NCBI RefSeq assembly: GCF_026167525.1
Contig: NZ_CP110679.1
Location: 2,529,501 to 2,593,500 of the forward strand
Length of the DNA stretch: 64,000 bases
Reading direction: 5' to 3'
Source: Sphingomonas sp. M1-B02
GTDB lineage: Bacteria > Pseudomonadota > Alphaproteobacteria > Sphingomonadales > Sphingomonadaceae
Below the pieces are notes generated by a model that saw nothing but the letters and a program-made list of their open reading frames with translations, did no database searches and had not been told where the DNA came from. Position numbers and translations under genes: made by a program. Below are positions 19,007-28,665 of the stretch, piece by piece. Each line of letters begins with the position of its first letter. The stretch's first letter is position 1.

Positions 19007-19539
19007 CAACCCGCGCCCGTCCAAAGCGCGATCCGGCGCACCAGATATTTGTGATATTCGCGAAACAGCACGTTCCAGTTCGGCCGGCTGCGCACGCCGT
19101 CGCCGATTACGTCGACATCGCCGCCCAGCAGCTGCGCCAGCTCCATCCGCGCGCGCGGCATATGCCAGTCGGTCGTCACCAGCCGCACAGACTTGAAGCC
19201 GTGCCGTGTCACCCATTTGGCGGTCTCGTCGGCATTGGAGCGCGTGTCGACGGCCTGCCAGCCGAGATCGATGCAGCAGCGCATTAGCCCGCGATCGATC
19301 TTATATTCGGCGGCCAGCTCGCCCGGCCGCACGTCGGGGTCGACCCCGCTGACCAGCATCCGCTTGGCGTCCTTCGCCTGCAGCACTTGCAGCCCGCGGT
19401 CGATCCGCCCGGGCCCGCCGGTCAGCACCACGATCGCATCGGTCTTCTGCGCATCCAGCGGCTTGCCGAGCGAAAGCATGAACAGCCCGAAACCCAGCAG
19501 CCAGGCAACCAGCGCCAGCAAGACGATCCGCCAGATCAT
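19006..19539 (-). CDS. YdcF family (DUF218) membrane protein
   Basis: 177-residue protein with an N-terminal membrane anchor (about residues 4-24) and a DUF218 core: DAIVVLTGGPGRIDRGL, a conserved SNADETAKW segment and VTTDWHMPRARM. Relatives (SanA, ElyC, YdcF) act in envelope and peptidoglycan homeostasis. Overlaps ftsX and plsC by 4 and 1 bases. An envelope role with FtsEX is inferred from gene order. Confidence 0.88.
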   Translation of the reverse strand: MIWRIVLLALVAWLLGFGLFMLSLGKPLDAQKTDAIVVLTGGPGRIDRGLQVLQAKDAKRMLVSGVDPDVRPGELAAEYKIDRGLMRCCIDLGWQAVDTRSNADETAKWVTRHGFKSVRLVTTDWHMPRARMELAQLLGGDVDVIGDGVRSRPNWNVLFREYHKYLVRRIALWTGAG

Positions 19540-20420
19540 AGCCGCCGCGCCAGTGCGCGCAGCACCGCAAACCGCGCCGCCACGGTCGCCAGCAGCGCGA
19601 AGCTGAGCGGCAGCAGCAGCAAGAGGAACCAGTCGCGCTGCTCCAGCGCCACCCCGCTCAGCATCTCGGAGCCCAGCGCCGCCATCCGCGCCTGCAGGAA
19701 CCAGACGAGCGCCAGCGCCGCGACCGTGCCGATCAGCCCGCCGAGCATCGTGTCGAACGCTATGCGCCGTTGAAACAGGCGCGCAACCTGAACGTCGGTA
19801 GAACCCAGCATGTGGAGCACTTCGATCGTGCCACGATGCGTGTCCAGCCCCGATCGTGCGGCCAGCAGCACCACGGCGGCGGTCGCGGTCGCGATCAGCA
19901 GCATCAGCCCCAGCGCTAGCCAGCTCATCGTCGTCATGAAGCTGCGCACCGGCGAAAGCCACTGCGCGTGCCGATCGACGCGTGCGCCGGGGGCGATCCG
20001 CCGCGCCGCCTGCTCGACCGCCGTGCCGTCCTGACCGCGCAGCTCGACGTCGATCATCGCCGGCATCGGCAGATCGGGATCGAGCCCGGCGTCGCCGAGC
20101 CAGGGCTTGAGCATCTCGGCGAGCCGCGCACGGTCGACTTCCCGGGCGTTCGCTACACCGGGTGTCTTCGAAAGCGCGGCGACCAGTGCCGCCGCCTGGG
20201 CATCGCGCACTTCCGCATTGGACTCGACGATCTGCACCGTCAGCCGTCCGGCCAGCTCGCGGTCGAGCTGCGCGGTCGCCGCGAACATGCCCAGACCCAG
20301 CGCGCCCGCGAGCACGGTCAGGAACAGCATGATCGCCATGATCCAGGTCATCGCGCGCGTCGGCCGCCCTTCGTCGAGCAGCCGCCGGTCGGGCGTATTG
20401 GGGTGCAGGGTCAGTTTCAT
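19536..20420 (-). CDS. ftsX: Cell division protein FtsX
   Basis: Membrane subunit of the FtsEX ABC-type complex that regulates septal peptidoglycan hydrolases. The 294-residue protein has four hydrophobic segments: about 26-47, 163-189, 218-240 and 262-286, with a periplasmic loop between the first two. Overlaps ftsE by 4 bases. Sequence similarity to E. coli FtsX is low, as usual for alphaproteobacteria, so the call relies on topology and ftsE linkage. Confidence 0.9.
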   Translation of the reverse strand: MKLTLHPNTPDRRLLDEGRPTRAMTWIMAIMLFLTVLAGALGLGMFAATAQLDRELAGRLTVQIVESNAEVRDAQAAALVAALSKTPGVANAREVDRARLAEMLKPWLGDAGLDPDLPMPAMIDVELRGQDGTAVEQAARRIAPGARVDRHAQWLSPVRSFMTTMSWLALGLMLLIATATAAVVLLAARSGLDTHRGTIEVLHMLGSTDVQVARLFQRRIAFDTMLGGLIGTVAALALVWFLQARMAALGSEMLSGVALEQRDWFLLLLLPLSFALLATVAARFAVLRALARRL

Positions 20421-21118
20421 GCCTGGCCCGGCGGGTTGCGCAGCGCGCCGGTGGGGTCGTTGAGGCGGCCCTTCTCCAGCCGCATCATATGCGCATTCGG
20501 AATCCGGTTGAGCAGATGGAAGTCGTGGGTCGCGACCACGACGGTCGTTCCCAGTCGGTTGAGCGAGTCGAACAGATGCAGCAGCCGCTCCGCCATGTCG
20601 GGATCGACATTGCCGGTGGGCTCGTCGGCGACGAGCAGTTCTGGCCGCCCGATCACCGCCCGGGCGATGGCGATACGCTGCTGCTCGCCGCCCGAAAGGG
20701 TCGGCGGCTTGGCCTGGCCCCGGTCGGTCAGCCCCACCCAGGCGAGCATCTCGCGCACCGGCGCCTCGATATCGCCCTCCGATACGCCTGCTACGCGCAA
20801 GGGAAGCGCGATATTGTCATGCGCCGAGAGGTGCGGGACGAGCCGGAAATCCTGGAACACCACGCCGATCCTGCGCCGGAAGCCCGGCAGCCGCTGGCGC
20901 GGCAGCATCCCTGCATCCTCTCCGAACAGCCGGACGACCCCGCGGCTCGGCCGCTGGTCGAGGTACAGCAATTTGAGCAACGACGTCTTGCCCGCGCCCG
21001 AGGGCCCGGTCAGGAAATAGAAGGACCCGCTCTTGAGCGTGAAGCTGACGTCGGAAAGCGTTTCCGCCCCGGTGCCATAGCGCAGGCCGACATTTTCGAA
21101 TTGGACGATATTGGCCAT
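20417..21118 (-). CDS. ftsE: Cell division ATP-binding protein FtsE
   Basis: Cytoplasmic ATPase partner of FtsX. Start 21118 (MANIVQFENVGLRYG) gives 233 residues. Walker A GPSGAGKTSL (about 38-47), signature LSGGEQQR, Walker B LLVADEPTGNVD and the H-loop ATHDF are all present. First gene of ftsE-ftsX-ydcF-plsC; 172 bases separate it from the divergent zinc-ribbon gene, in which I saw no clear motif. Confidence 0.95.
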   Translation of the reverse strand: MANIVQFENVGLRYGTGAETLSDVSFTLKSGSFYFLTGPSGAGKTSLLKLLYLDQRPSRGVVRLFGEDAGMLPRQRLPGFRRRIGVVFQDFRLVPHLSAHDNIALPLRVAGVSEGDIEAPVREMLAWVGLTDRGQAKPPTLSGGEQQRIAIARAVIGRPELLVADEPTGNVDPDMAERLLHLFDSLNRLGTTVVVATHDFHLLNRIPNAHMMRLEKGRLNDPTGALRNPPGQA

Positions 21119-21290
21119 TCGCCGGCGCGGGCCGCTCCTTGCCTGGTGGAGCGAGCGGCATCGCACAGCCGCAACGCGGGCTCAAGCGACAGGCGCACCG
21201 GACCGCGCGCGAAACGCTTGGCAGTGCGAGTCGATGCGTCTAGAATCCCTTATGCCGGCCAGTGGGCAGCCGGCCCGTGGAACGCTTTGA

Positions 21291-22031
21291 ATGATCCTGG
21301 AATGCACTCAGTGCCGTACGCGGTACCTCGTACCCGATAGTGCAATCGGCAACGATGGACGAACGGTTCGCTGCGCCAGTTGCAAGCATAGCTGGTTCCA
21401 GGCGCCTGCGCCGGCAGATCTCGCGAGCCGTCCGGCAGCGCCGGTCAAAGTTGTCTCCGCGCCGAAGCCCGCCCCCGAACCGCGACCGGCGGCGCCCGTG
21501 CCGCCCGCGGCCCCGCGTCTCTACGAAGATCCCCTGGCAGCGGCGCCACCCACACCGGAATATGATCCGTTCGCGCCCCAGCCACCGTTCAAGTCGCGCC
21601 GCAATCCCGCACGCCGCTGGACCGCCGCGGCCTGCGTCGCCGGCTTCTCGATGCTGCTCGGCACCGGCGCCATACTATACACCGGCGCGCCGAGCCTCGC
21701 CGCGCAGTTCGGCCTCGGCATCGGCGGCGTGGCGGAAACCCCGCTGCGCTTCACCGACAAGAATGTCGAACTGCGTACCATGCCCAACGGCAGCGAGCTG
21801 TTCGCGGTCTCGGGCAAGGTCGTGAATCCCACCGGGGTCAGCCAGCGCGTGCCCGATATCCGCGTGGAGCTTCGCGACGGTTCGGATCGGCTGGTCTATA
21901 GCTGGCGCATCACGCCGCAGAGCCGCGCACTCGGCGCGAAGGGAGCGATCGACTTCAACGGCGCCAAGCTCGATGTGCCGCCCAACGCGCGAGTCGTCGA
22001 ACTCAGCTTCGCGAGCGAAATCGGCGGCTGA
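21291..22031 (+). CDS. MJ0042-type zinc-ribbon membrane protein (DUF3426-like)
   Basis: 246 residues. The N terminus holds a zinc finger of the MJ0042 type: ECTQCRTRYLVPD...VRCASCKHSW, two CxxC pairs. A proline/alanine-rich linker (about 45-100) leads to one membrane segment (about 110-128) and a C-terminal extracytoplasmic domain (about 150-246) resembling DUF3426. Such proteins are common near ftsE in alphaproteobacteria; their function is unknown. The 3' end overlaps the convergent MATE gene by 29 bases. Confidence 0.85.
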   Translation: MILECTQCRTRYLVPDSAIGNDGRTVRCASCKHSWFQAPAPADLASRPAAPVKVVSAPKPAPEPRPAAPVPPAAPRLYEDPLAAAPPTPEYDPFAPQPPFKSRRNPARRWTAAACVAGFSMLLGTGAILYTGAPSLAAQFGLGIGGVAETPLRFTDKNVELRTMPNGSELFAVSGKVVNPTGVSQRVPDIRVELRDGSDRLVYSWRITPQSRALGAKGAIDFNGAKLDVPPNARVVELSFASEIGG

Positions 22032-23361
22032 ACCAGGCCAGACGGCCGCCATTGAGCAAGGCGGCCGCCACCATCCCGGCGCCCGATGCGATGACCAGCC
22101 CGGTCGCGCCCACGCCGTTCTGCACCAGCAGCACCCCCGCGCCTCCGGTGATCACGAAGAAGGCAAGGATGCCGTTGATCCCCGCCGCAACCTGGTCGCC
22201 CAGCGAGCGCAGCGCATAGACGAACACCACCTGCACCCCGTCGAACAGGATGAACGGCGCCCAGACCAGCAGCATCGCCGCCGCCAGCGTGTGGACGGGG
22301 GCGATTGCGGGGAACAGCGCCACCACCGGCATCGCGAACAGCATCAGCAGCACCGCCAACAATCCGGTCGCGCCGGCCGACAGCGCCACCGCGATCATCG
22401 TCCGCCCCGCCGCTTGCTCCGGCACCCCTTCGCCCACCGCATTGCCCGCGCGTACCCCCGCTGCCGATCCCAGCCCCAGCGCGACCGCGAAGGTGACGTT
22501 GTGGATCGAGAAGACGATCTGGAAGGCATGCGCGGTCAGGTCGCCCAATTGCGTCGATAGCGCGATCAGGATCGCGAAGCCGATCAGCTCGAGCCCCGAT
22601 GCCACCGCCGGCACCAGCCCGAACCCCGCCAGCCGCAGCGCCCCGCGCCACGTCTCGCGCGTCGCCAATGTCCGCAGGTCATGCACCCCGCGCTGCTTCG
22701 CCCGCGGCAGCGTCCATGCCGCCACCACCATGCCGACCGCGCCGATCGCCGAGGCGATCGCGGTCGCCAGCGCGGCCCCGACCGCACCCATTGCCGGCAG
22801 CCCCATATGTCCGCCGGCGAGCATCCAGGCGAGCAAAGCGTTGAGTGGCAGGATCGACAGATTGACCACCGCCACGCGCCGCGGCCGGCTGACCCCCTCC
22901 AGGAAGAAGCTCGCCGCCACGATCACCAATTGGCACGGATAGGCGACGGCCATCACCCGCACGACGCGCGCCGCCTCGGGCACGGTCGCGGGCGCTACGC
23001 CCAGCCCCAGCAGCATCGGCTCGGGAAACAGGAACAGCGCCAGCGCGCTCGCGAGCCCCAGCAGCAGCGCCAGCAGCATGCCCTGGTGCAGAACGCGCCC
23101 GGTTTCCTTGAGGTCGCCGGCGCCGTCGGCGCGCGAGACGAAGACGAGTATTCCGGTCAGCGCGCCCAGCCCCATGACGATGCCCGGAAAGGTCAGCGAC
23201 CGGCTCGCGCCCAGCGCCGCCGCCTCGCCGGTGCTGGTCAGCCCAACCACGACCACGTCGGTGACGTGCAGGATCGTCCAGTTGAGCCCGGTCAGCATCA
23301 CCGGCCAGGCGAGCGCGAGGATACGGCGCATCTCGGCGTAAAGGGCGGGGGAGAGCGTCAT
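22003..23361 (-). CDS. MATE family efflux transporter
   Basis: Inner-membrane antiporter of 452 residues with about twelve hydrophobic segments in two halves, first segment near residues 12-30 (LAWPVMLTGLNWTILHVTDVV). The family exports drugs or organic cations in exchange for Na+ or H+. The sequence resembles NorM/DinF-type members. Substrate unknown. Divergently placed from tRNA-Leu. Confidence 0.9.
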   Translation of the reverse strand: MTLSPALYAEMRRILALAWPVMLTGLNWTILHVTDVVVVGLTSTGEAAALGASRSLTFPGIVMGLGALTGILVFVSRADGAGDLKETGRVLHQGMLLALLLGLASALALFLFPEPMLLGLGVAPATVPEAARVVRVMAVAYPCQLVIVAASFFLEGVSRPRRVAVVNLSILPLNALLAWMLAGGHMGLPAMGAVGAALATAIASAIGAVGMVVAAWTLPRAKQRGVHDLRTLATRETWRGALRLAGFGLVPAVASGLELIGFAILIALSTQLGDLTAHAFQIVFSIHNVTFAVALGLGSAAGVRAGNAVGEGVPEQAAGRTMIAVALSAGATGLLAVLLMLFAMPVVALFPAIAPVHTLAAAMLLVWAPFILFDGVQVVFVYALRSLGDQVAAGINGILAFFVITGGAGVLLVQNGVGATGLVIASGAGMVAAALLNGGRLAWFSRRFRSRS

Positions 23362-23486
23362 GGCGTGCCCGCGCTTAGGCGCATCGGCTTATTGGGGAAA
23401 GCGCCGGACTGCGCTTGCATTCCCTGAAACGCGTTGCTAGGGGCCGCTGCCTTACCAGCCGCCGGGTTACCGGCGGAGTTTCACGG

Positions 23487-23573
23487 GCGGCCGTGGCGGA
23501 ACTGGTAGACGCGCAACGTTGAGGTCGTTGTGGGCGAAAGCCCGTGGAAGTTCGAGTCTTCTCGGCCGCACCA
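23487..23573 (+). tRNA. tRNA-Leu (anticodon GAG)
   Basis: Folds as an 87-base class II tRNA with encoded CCA. The acceptor stem GCGGCCG pairs with CGGCCGC; anticodon stem CAACG/CGTTG encloses loop TTGAGGT with anticodon GAG at 23521-23523; the long variable arm is TGGGCGAAAGCCCGT, and the T arm is GGAAG-TTCGAGT-CTTCT. It reads CUC and CUU leucine codons, CUC being frequent in this GC-rich window. Confidence 0.95.
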
Positions 23574-23595
23574 GTGAAACCAGCCCCGGCCCGCA

Positions 23596-23622
23596 ATTGC
23601 GGCGCCGCGGCAATTTTATTTC
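23596..23622 (+). terminator. Probable intrinsic terminator after tRNA-Leu
   Basis: ATTGC (23596-23600) pairs with GCAAT (23610-23614) around a GC-rich loop, and a T-rich run TTTTATTT follows directly. It sits 23 bases after the tRNA 3' end. A competing palindrome CCGCAATTGCGG overlaps it. Outer stem is only five pairs, so strength is uncertain. Confidence 0.5.
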
Positions 23623-23711
23623 CTTGGCACAATTATGCGACAAGTGGGCGTTAGCCAGCCGGTGACGGCGGCGCAGGGGCTGCCGCGTGTAGCGTGCAGG
23701 GAGTTGGAACG

Positions 23712-26700
23712 ATGCTGAAATGGGGATGCGCCCTCGCCGGGCTGATGGTCGGCGCGATGCCGATCGCCGCCGCCGCGCAGGACCAGGCGCCTGCTGCGCC
23801 GCAGCCCCAGACGGCGCCTGCGACCCCTCCGGCCGAAACCGAGGGCCAGGATGAAATGCTTGACGATGGTCCGGAGATCGTCGTCAGCGGCGAACTGCGC
23901 GGCGCCGTCCCCGGCGACATCAAGCCCGAATCCCAGCTCAGCCCGGCGGACATCCGCTCCTATGGCGCGTCGAACGTCAGCGAGTTGATGAACGCGCTGT
24001 CGGCGCAGCTCGGCAGCGGCTCGGGCCGCGGCGACGAGCAGCCGGTGATCCTGCTCAGCGGCCGCCGCTCCAATCTCGCCGAGATCCGCAACATTCCGAC
24101 CGAGGCGATCGAGCGGATGGACATCCTGCCCGAGGAAGCCGCGCTGCAATATGGCTTCGGCGCCAATCAGAAGGTGGTCAACTTCGTCCTGCGCCGCCGC
24201 TTCCAGGCGGTAACCACTGTCCTCGAGGCCGCCATGCCCACTGCCGGCGGCAATTTCGCGGGCGGCGGAAACGCCAACCTCCAGAATATCCGCCGCGACA
24301 GTCGCTTCGAGCTCGACGTAAAATATGGCCAGAGCACCGGCCTCCTCGAAAGCGAACGCGGGGTATCGCGAGCTACGCCCTCCTTGTTCGATACGCTGGG
24401 CAACATCACCGGCTTCAGCGGCGCGGAAATCGATCCTGCGTTGAGCGCTGCGGCCGGAAGCCCTGTTACCGTGGCGGGCGTGCCGCTCGGCGCGGACGGT
24501 TCGGCCCCGACGCTTGCCGGCTTCGCTGCCAATGCCAACACCGCCAACGTCACCGACGTCCGCCCCTATCGCACGCTTTCGGGCGGGGGCGGGCGCTCGC
24601 GCCAGTTCGGGGACACGGTCGCACCGCTCAACGGCACACCGCAGCGCAACTTCGCGATCACCGGCACCTATACGCCGGCGATCTCCGAGACGATCAGCGC
24701 AGTCGCGACGCTGGGCCTCACCAGCAACCACAGCAAATCGCTGCTCGGCCTTCCCAGCGCGACGCTGCGGCTACCCGCCGGCAACCCCTTCTCGCCCTTT
24801 GCGCGCGACGTCCAGCTGCTGCGCTATTATGACAATCTGGCGCCGCTGACCCGCACCAGCGACAGCCGCACCGTCGATGCCCGGCTGAGCGTCAATGGCG
24901 ATAGCTCGCCCTGGCTGAAGAGCTGGCGCTGGTCGCTCCAGGCCAATTACAGCTTCAGCGATTCCGATACCTTCACTACCACCGGTATCGATACCATCCA
25001 GGCGCAGGCGCTGCTGAACGCACGCGATCCCGGCTTCAATCCCTTCGCGCCGATCGACTCCACCACGGTCCGCTATCGCCCGGATCAGAGCTCGAGCTCG
25101 ATAAGGAAGAACGCCCAGATCGACTTTGCGACGTTCGGATCGCTGTTCAAGCTCCCCGCCGGCGACGTCCGGGCCACGCTTCGCGTGGCCGGACGGAGCG
25201 AGGACCAGCGCAGCGATTCCTTCGTCAATGGCATCTTCCGATCCGGAAAGATTGCGCGTGACAGCGGCAGTGTGCGCGGCAATCTCACCTTGCCGATCAC
25301 CAGCCGCAGCCGTGAGGTGCTCGGCGCGGTCGGCGATCTGTCGCTCACCGGCAATCTGGAAGTCGAGGAACTCTCCGATCTCGGGCGGCTCACGTCGACG
25401 ACTTTCGGGGTCAACTGGATACCGATCCGGCAGATCCGCGCGATCGTCAACATCAGCAGCGATCAGAACGCCCCCAGCGCGGGCCAGCTCGGCGATCCGG
25501 TACTGGTGACGCCAAACCGCCGCGTGTTCGATTTCGTGCGCAACGAGAGTGTCGACATCACCGCGATCGACGGCGGCAACGCCTTGCTACGCGCAGACAG
25601 TCGCCGCGTGTTCAACGCCCGCCTCAACGTCCGGCCGTTCAGCAACACCAATCTGAGCCTCAACGCCAATTACAGCAACGCGCGCTACCGCAATTCGACC
25701 GAAACCTTCCCCGGCGCGACCGCAGAGATCGAGGCAGCCTTCCCCGAACGATTCATGCGCGATGCAAGCGGGCGTCTGACCAGCATCGATTATCGCGCGA
25801 TCAACGTCGAGCGCCGCGAAACCTCGCAATTGCGCTGGGGCATCGAATTCTCGATGCCGATTTCCTCGCCGCAGGCGACGCGCCTGCGGGCGCAACGCGA
25901 GAGCTTCCAGGCGGCGATGGCCGAATCACGCCGCACCGGGCAGCCGCTTCCCCCCGAATTCACGGCGCAGCGGGAACAGTTCCGCCGGCTCGGCCAGCAG
26001 CAAAGTCTGTTCGCCGGCAACGAGCGTGGCCAGGGGCAGGGCGCACGGCGGCGCCAGGGCCAGGGCTTAGAGCAGCAGGGACAAGGGACGCCCCCGGCTC
26101 AGCAGCAGGGAATGCCCACTCCCCCTCCGGAGCAAGGCCAGGCGCCTGAATCACCTCCAAATCGAGGTGAGGGCCAGGGCGCCGGCGCAGGCGGCTTCCG
26201 CGGCGGAGGCGGTGGTGGTCGCGGGTTCGGCGGCGGTCGCGGCGGCTTTGGCGGGGGCGGCAATCAGGTCCGCTTCACGCTCAACCATGTCTGGCTGTTC
26301 AAGGACGAGATCCTGATCCGGAGCGGATTGCCTACGATCGACAGGCTCGACGGCTCGTCCTCGCAGAACGTCGCCGCGCACAAGATCGACGCGCAAGTGT
26401 CGGTCAAGCGCGATGCGTGGCTGCTGCGGACCACCGGCAATTGGCAGAGTGGATCGCAGCGGCTGACCGGCGCGCTCGGCAGCCAAACCCAGCTCGATTA
26501 TGATAGCCTGACGACGATCGGTCTGCTCGCCGAGTTCAACCCGGGCCAGGATGTCGATTTCCTGCTCAAGCATCCCTGGTTTCGCGGATCACGAATTCAG
26601 TTTCAGGTGGAAAATGTCTTTAACGCCAAGCAGCGCGTGACCGACCCGACTGGGGGGACGCCCTCCGCCTTAGCGCCGAACGTACTCGATCCGCTGGGCC

Positions 26701-26738
26701 GGGTGGTCCGCCTGACCTTCCGCAAGCAGTTCTTCTAA
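23712..26738 (+). CDS. TonB-dependent outer-membrane receptor with Gly/Gln-rich insertion
   Basis: 1008 residues from the ATG at 23712, which has AGGGAG 8 bases upstream. A signal peptide (about 1-22, ending AAAAQ) is followed by a TonB-box-like EIVVSG, a plug domain (SNVSELMNALSAQLG, ILLSGRRSNLAEIRNIP, VVNFVLRRRF) and a long barrel ending in RKQFF. About residues 765-853 are low complexity: Gln/Gly/Arg repeats, a proline patch and a run of GGG-rich sequence, after which barrel strands resume. The ligand is unknown; no substrate genes are adjacent. Its stop lies 4 bases from the convergent motB stop. Confidence 0.85.
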   Translation: MLKWGCALAGLMVGAMPIAAAAQDQAPAAPQPQTAPATPPAETEGQDEMLDDGPEIVVSGELRGAVPGDIKPESQLSPADIRSYGASNVSELMNALSAQLGSGSGRGDEQPVILLSGRRSNLAEIRNIPTEAIERMDILPEEAALQYGFGANQKVVNFVLRRRFQAVTTVLEAAMPTAGGNFAGGGNANLQNIRRDSRFELDVKYGQSTGLLESERGVSRATPSLFDTLGNITGFSGAEIDPALSAAAGSPVTVAGVPLGADGSAPTLAGFAANANTANVTDVRPYRTLSGGGGRSRQFGDTVAPLNGTPQRNFAITGTYTPAISETISAVATLGLTSNHSKSLLGLPSATLRLPAGNPFSPFARDVQLLRYYDNLAPLTRTSDSRTVDARLSVNGDSSPWLKSWRWSLQANYSFSDSDTFTTTGIDTIQAQALLNARDPGFNPFAPIDSTTVRYRPDQSSSSIRKNAQIDFATFGSLFKLPAGDVRATLRVAGRSEDQRSDSFVNGIFRSGKIARDSGSVRGNLTLPITSRSREVLGAVGDLSLTGNLEVEELSDLGRLTSTTFGVNWIPIRQIRAIVNISSDQNAPSAGQLGDPVLVTPNRRVFDFVRNESVDITAIDGGNALLRADSRRVFNARLNVRPFSNTNLSLNANYSNARYRNSTETFPGATAEIEAAFPERFMRDASGRLTSIDYRAINVERRETSQLRWGIEFSMPISSPQATRLRAQRESFQAAMAESRRTGQPLPPEFTAQREQFRRLGQQQSLFAGNERGQGQGARRRQGQGLEQQGQGTPPAQQQGMPTPPPEQGQAPESPPNRGEGQGAGAGGFRGGGGGGRGFGGGRGGFGGGGNQVRFTLNHVWLFKDEILIRSGLPTIDRLDGSSSQNVAAHKIDAQVSVKRDAWLLRTTGNWQSGSQRLTGALGSQTQLDYDSLTTIGLLAEFNPGQDVDFLLKHPWFRGSRIQFQVENVFNAKQRVTDPTGGTPSALAPNVLDPLGRVVRLTFRKQFF

Positions 26739-26742
26739 CCGC

Positions 26743-27690
26743 TCAAAGCCCGCCGGCGCGCATCCCCGGCCGGAATCGCCCGCGCGAATCCTGGTCCAGA
26801 ATCCGGCGGTAAAGCAGAGTGATCGCCACCCGCCGGTTGCGCGGATCGGCGGGGTTGGCGACGATCAGCGGTTCGCGGTCGGCGACGCCTTCGATCCGCT
26901 CGAAACGATCCTCGACGACCCCGCCCGCCGATAGCCGGCGGCGGGTCGCTTCGGAACGTCCGCTCGAGAGCATCCAGTTGTTCATGTTGCGCGGGTCGCC
27001 ATAGCCCAGGCTGTCGGTGTGGCCGCGGATCATGATCGGGTTCTCGAGGCCCTTGATCGATTCGGCGATGGTGCCGATCAGCGTGCTCGCATCGTTCACC
27101 AGCGCCGTCGTGCCCAGGTCGAACATCGAATAGTTGACGTCGTCGAGCAGGTCGATCCGCATCCCGTCGCGCGTCGGCACGAAGCGGATATGCTTGGCGA
27201 GCTTCGCCAGCGCGGGCGTCGCGCGCATCCGCGCCTGGATACGCTTGCTGGTCTCGGCGAAATTCTTCTTGTCCTGCTCGGTGAGCTTGCTCTGGTCCTT
27301 GAGCGATCCCTTGTCGCCGGTGCCGACATCGTTGCCGCCGACCCCGCCGATCGGAATCGTCATCGATCGCGTGCCGGCGCCCGAGGCCTTGGTGGGATAA
27401 TTGTCCTTGGCGTTGAGCGCGTCGCCGCCGAGCAGCCCGTTCGATCCAGCGCTGTTCTGCTTGAACTCGATCAGCGTCGGCGCGAAATAATCGGCCAGCG
27501 CCTTTCGCTGTTTCTCGGTAGTCGCGCCCAACAGCCACATCAGTAGGAAGAAGGCCATCATCGCCGTCACGAAATCGGCATAAGCGACCTTCCAGGCCCC
27601 GCCGTGGTGGCCGCCATGTCCTTCGATATAGATCTTCTTGACGATGATCCGGGGGGGCTGGTTGGTTCCGTGGGGTGCTCGCGCGGCCAT
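26743..27690 (-). CDS. motB: Flagellar motor stator protein MotB
   Basis: Peptidoglycan-anchored half of the stator. The N terminus IIVKKIYIEGHGGHHGGAWKVAYADFVTAMMAFFLLMWLLG carries the essential channel aspartate in YADF; a plug and linker follow, and the OmpA-like domain (about 165-300) has the IRGHTDSLGYGDP and SSGRSEATRRRL peptidoglycan-binding motifs. 315 residues. It follows motA by 3 bases. Confidence 0.95.
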   Translation of the reverse strand: MAARAPHGTNQPPRIIVKKIYIEGHGGHHGGAWKVAYADFVTAMMAFFLLMWLLGATTEKQRKALADYFAPTLIEFKQNSAGSNGLLGGDALNAKDNYPTKASGAGTRSMTIPIGGVGGNDVGTGDKGSLKDQSKLTEQDKKNFAETSKRIQARMRATPALAKLAKHIRFVPTRDGMRIDLLDDVNYSMFDLGTTALVNDASTLIGTIAESIKGLENPIMIRGHTDSLGYGDPRNMNNWMLSSGRSEATRRRLSAGGVVEDRFERIEGVADREPLIVANPADPRNRRVAITLLYRRILDQDSRGRFRPGMRAGGL

Positions 27691-27693
27691 GGA

Positions 27694-28557
27694 TCAGCGC
27701 CCGCGCAGTCCGTCGAACACCTCGCCGAAGTTCGGCTGGTTCGAGTGCGCGATGCCCGAGCGCGCGGCCTCGATCACCAGCGGCTGCGGATGGCCGTGGA
27801 GCGAGGCGATGATGATCTGCTTCACCACATGATAGATCGCCGCGTCGGCATCGATCACCTGCTGGAGCCGCGTCGCCAGCGGCCCGACCAGCCCGTATGC
27901 AAGCAACACGCCCAGGAAGGTGCCGACCAGCGCCGATCCGATCATCCCGCCCAGAATCGCGGGCGGCTTGTCGATCGATCCCATCGTCTTCACCACGCCC
28001 AGCACCGCGGCGACGATGCCGAGCGCCGGCAGCGCGTCGGCGAGGCCCTGCAGCGTCGTCTGCGGCCCCTGCACCTCGTGGTGGTGGGTCTTGATCGCAT
28101 TATCCATCACTTCCTCGACCGCGTGCACGTCGAGCGTGCCCGACGAGACGACCACGAGGCGCAGCGTATCGGTGACGAGGTTGATCAGCGTATGGTCTTT
28201 GAGCAGGCGCGGATATTCGGCGAAGATCGCGGAGGATTTGGGATCCTCGACATGCGGCTCGAGCGCGATCGGCCCGTCGGTGCGGAGCATCTTCATCAGC
28301 TTCGACACCAGGAAGATCGTGTCGAGATAATCCTGCTTCTTATATTTCGGGCCCTTGATGACCATCATGAAGCCGCTGCCCAGCGCCTTCAATTCCTTCA
28401 TCGAATTGCCGATGATCAAAGCGCCCAGCGCGGCGCCGCCGATGATCAGCATCTCGTGCGGCAGCGCATGCATGACGGGGCCCAGCGCGCCGCCGGTGAT
28501 GGCGAAGCCGCCAAAGACCATGGCGATCAGGACGACGAAGCCGATCAGCGGAAACAT
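27694..28557 (-). CDS. motA: Flagellar motor stator protein MotA
   Basis: Four-segment channel subunit of the stator. ATG 28557 (MFPLIGFVVL) is chosen over an upstream GTG; a run of G lies about 11 bases before it. Two N-terminal segments, a large cytoplasmic loop with RLVVVSSGTLDVHAVEEVMD, and the channel segments with DALPALGIVAAVLGVVKTMG (conserved proline) and the final hydrophobic helix are seen. 287 residues, E. coli-type. About 110 bases separate it from flgL; no promoter recognised there. Confidence 0.95.
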   Translation of the reverse strand: MFPLIGFVVLIAMVFGGFAITGGALGPVMHALPHEMLIIGGAALGALIIGNSMKELKALGSGFMMVIKGPKYKKQDYLDTIFLVSKLMKMLRTDGPIALEPHVEDPKSSAIFAEYPRLLKDHTLINLVTDTLRLVVVSSGTLDVHAVEEVMDNAIKTHHHEVQGPQTTLQGLADALPALGIVAAVLGVVKTMGSIDKPPAILGGMIGSALVGTFLGVLLAYGLVGPLATRLQQVIDADAAIYHVVKQIIIASLHGHPQPLVIEAARSGIAHSNQPNFGEVFDGLRGR

Positions 28558-28665
28558 GGTGTCGAAATCCCCCCGTGGCACGGACTGGCCACCCTTTGGT
28601 AAACGGCCGGTTTGTCGAGAACTTCAGCGCAAAGTGGCGCCGAAATGATTAGAAAAGCCAAGGAA

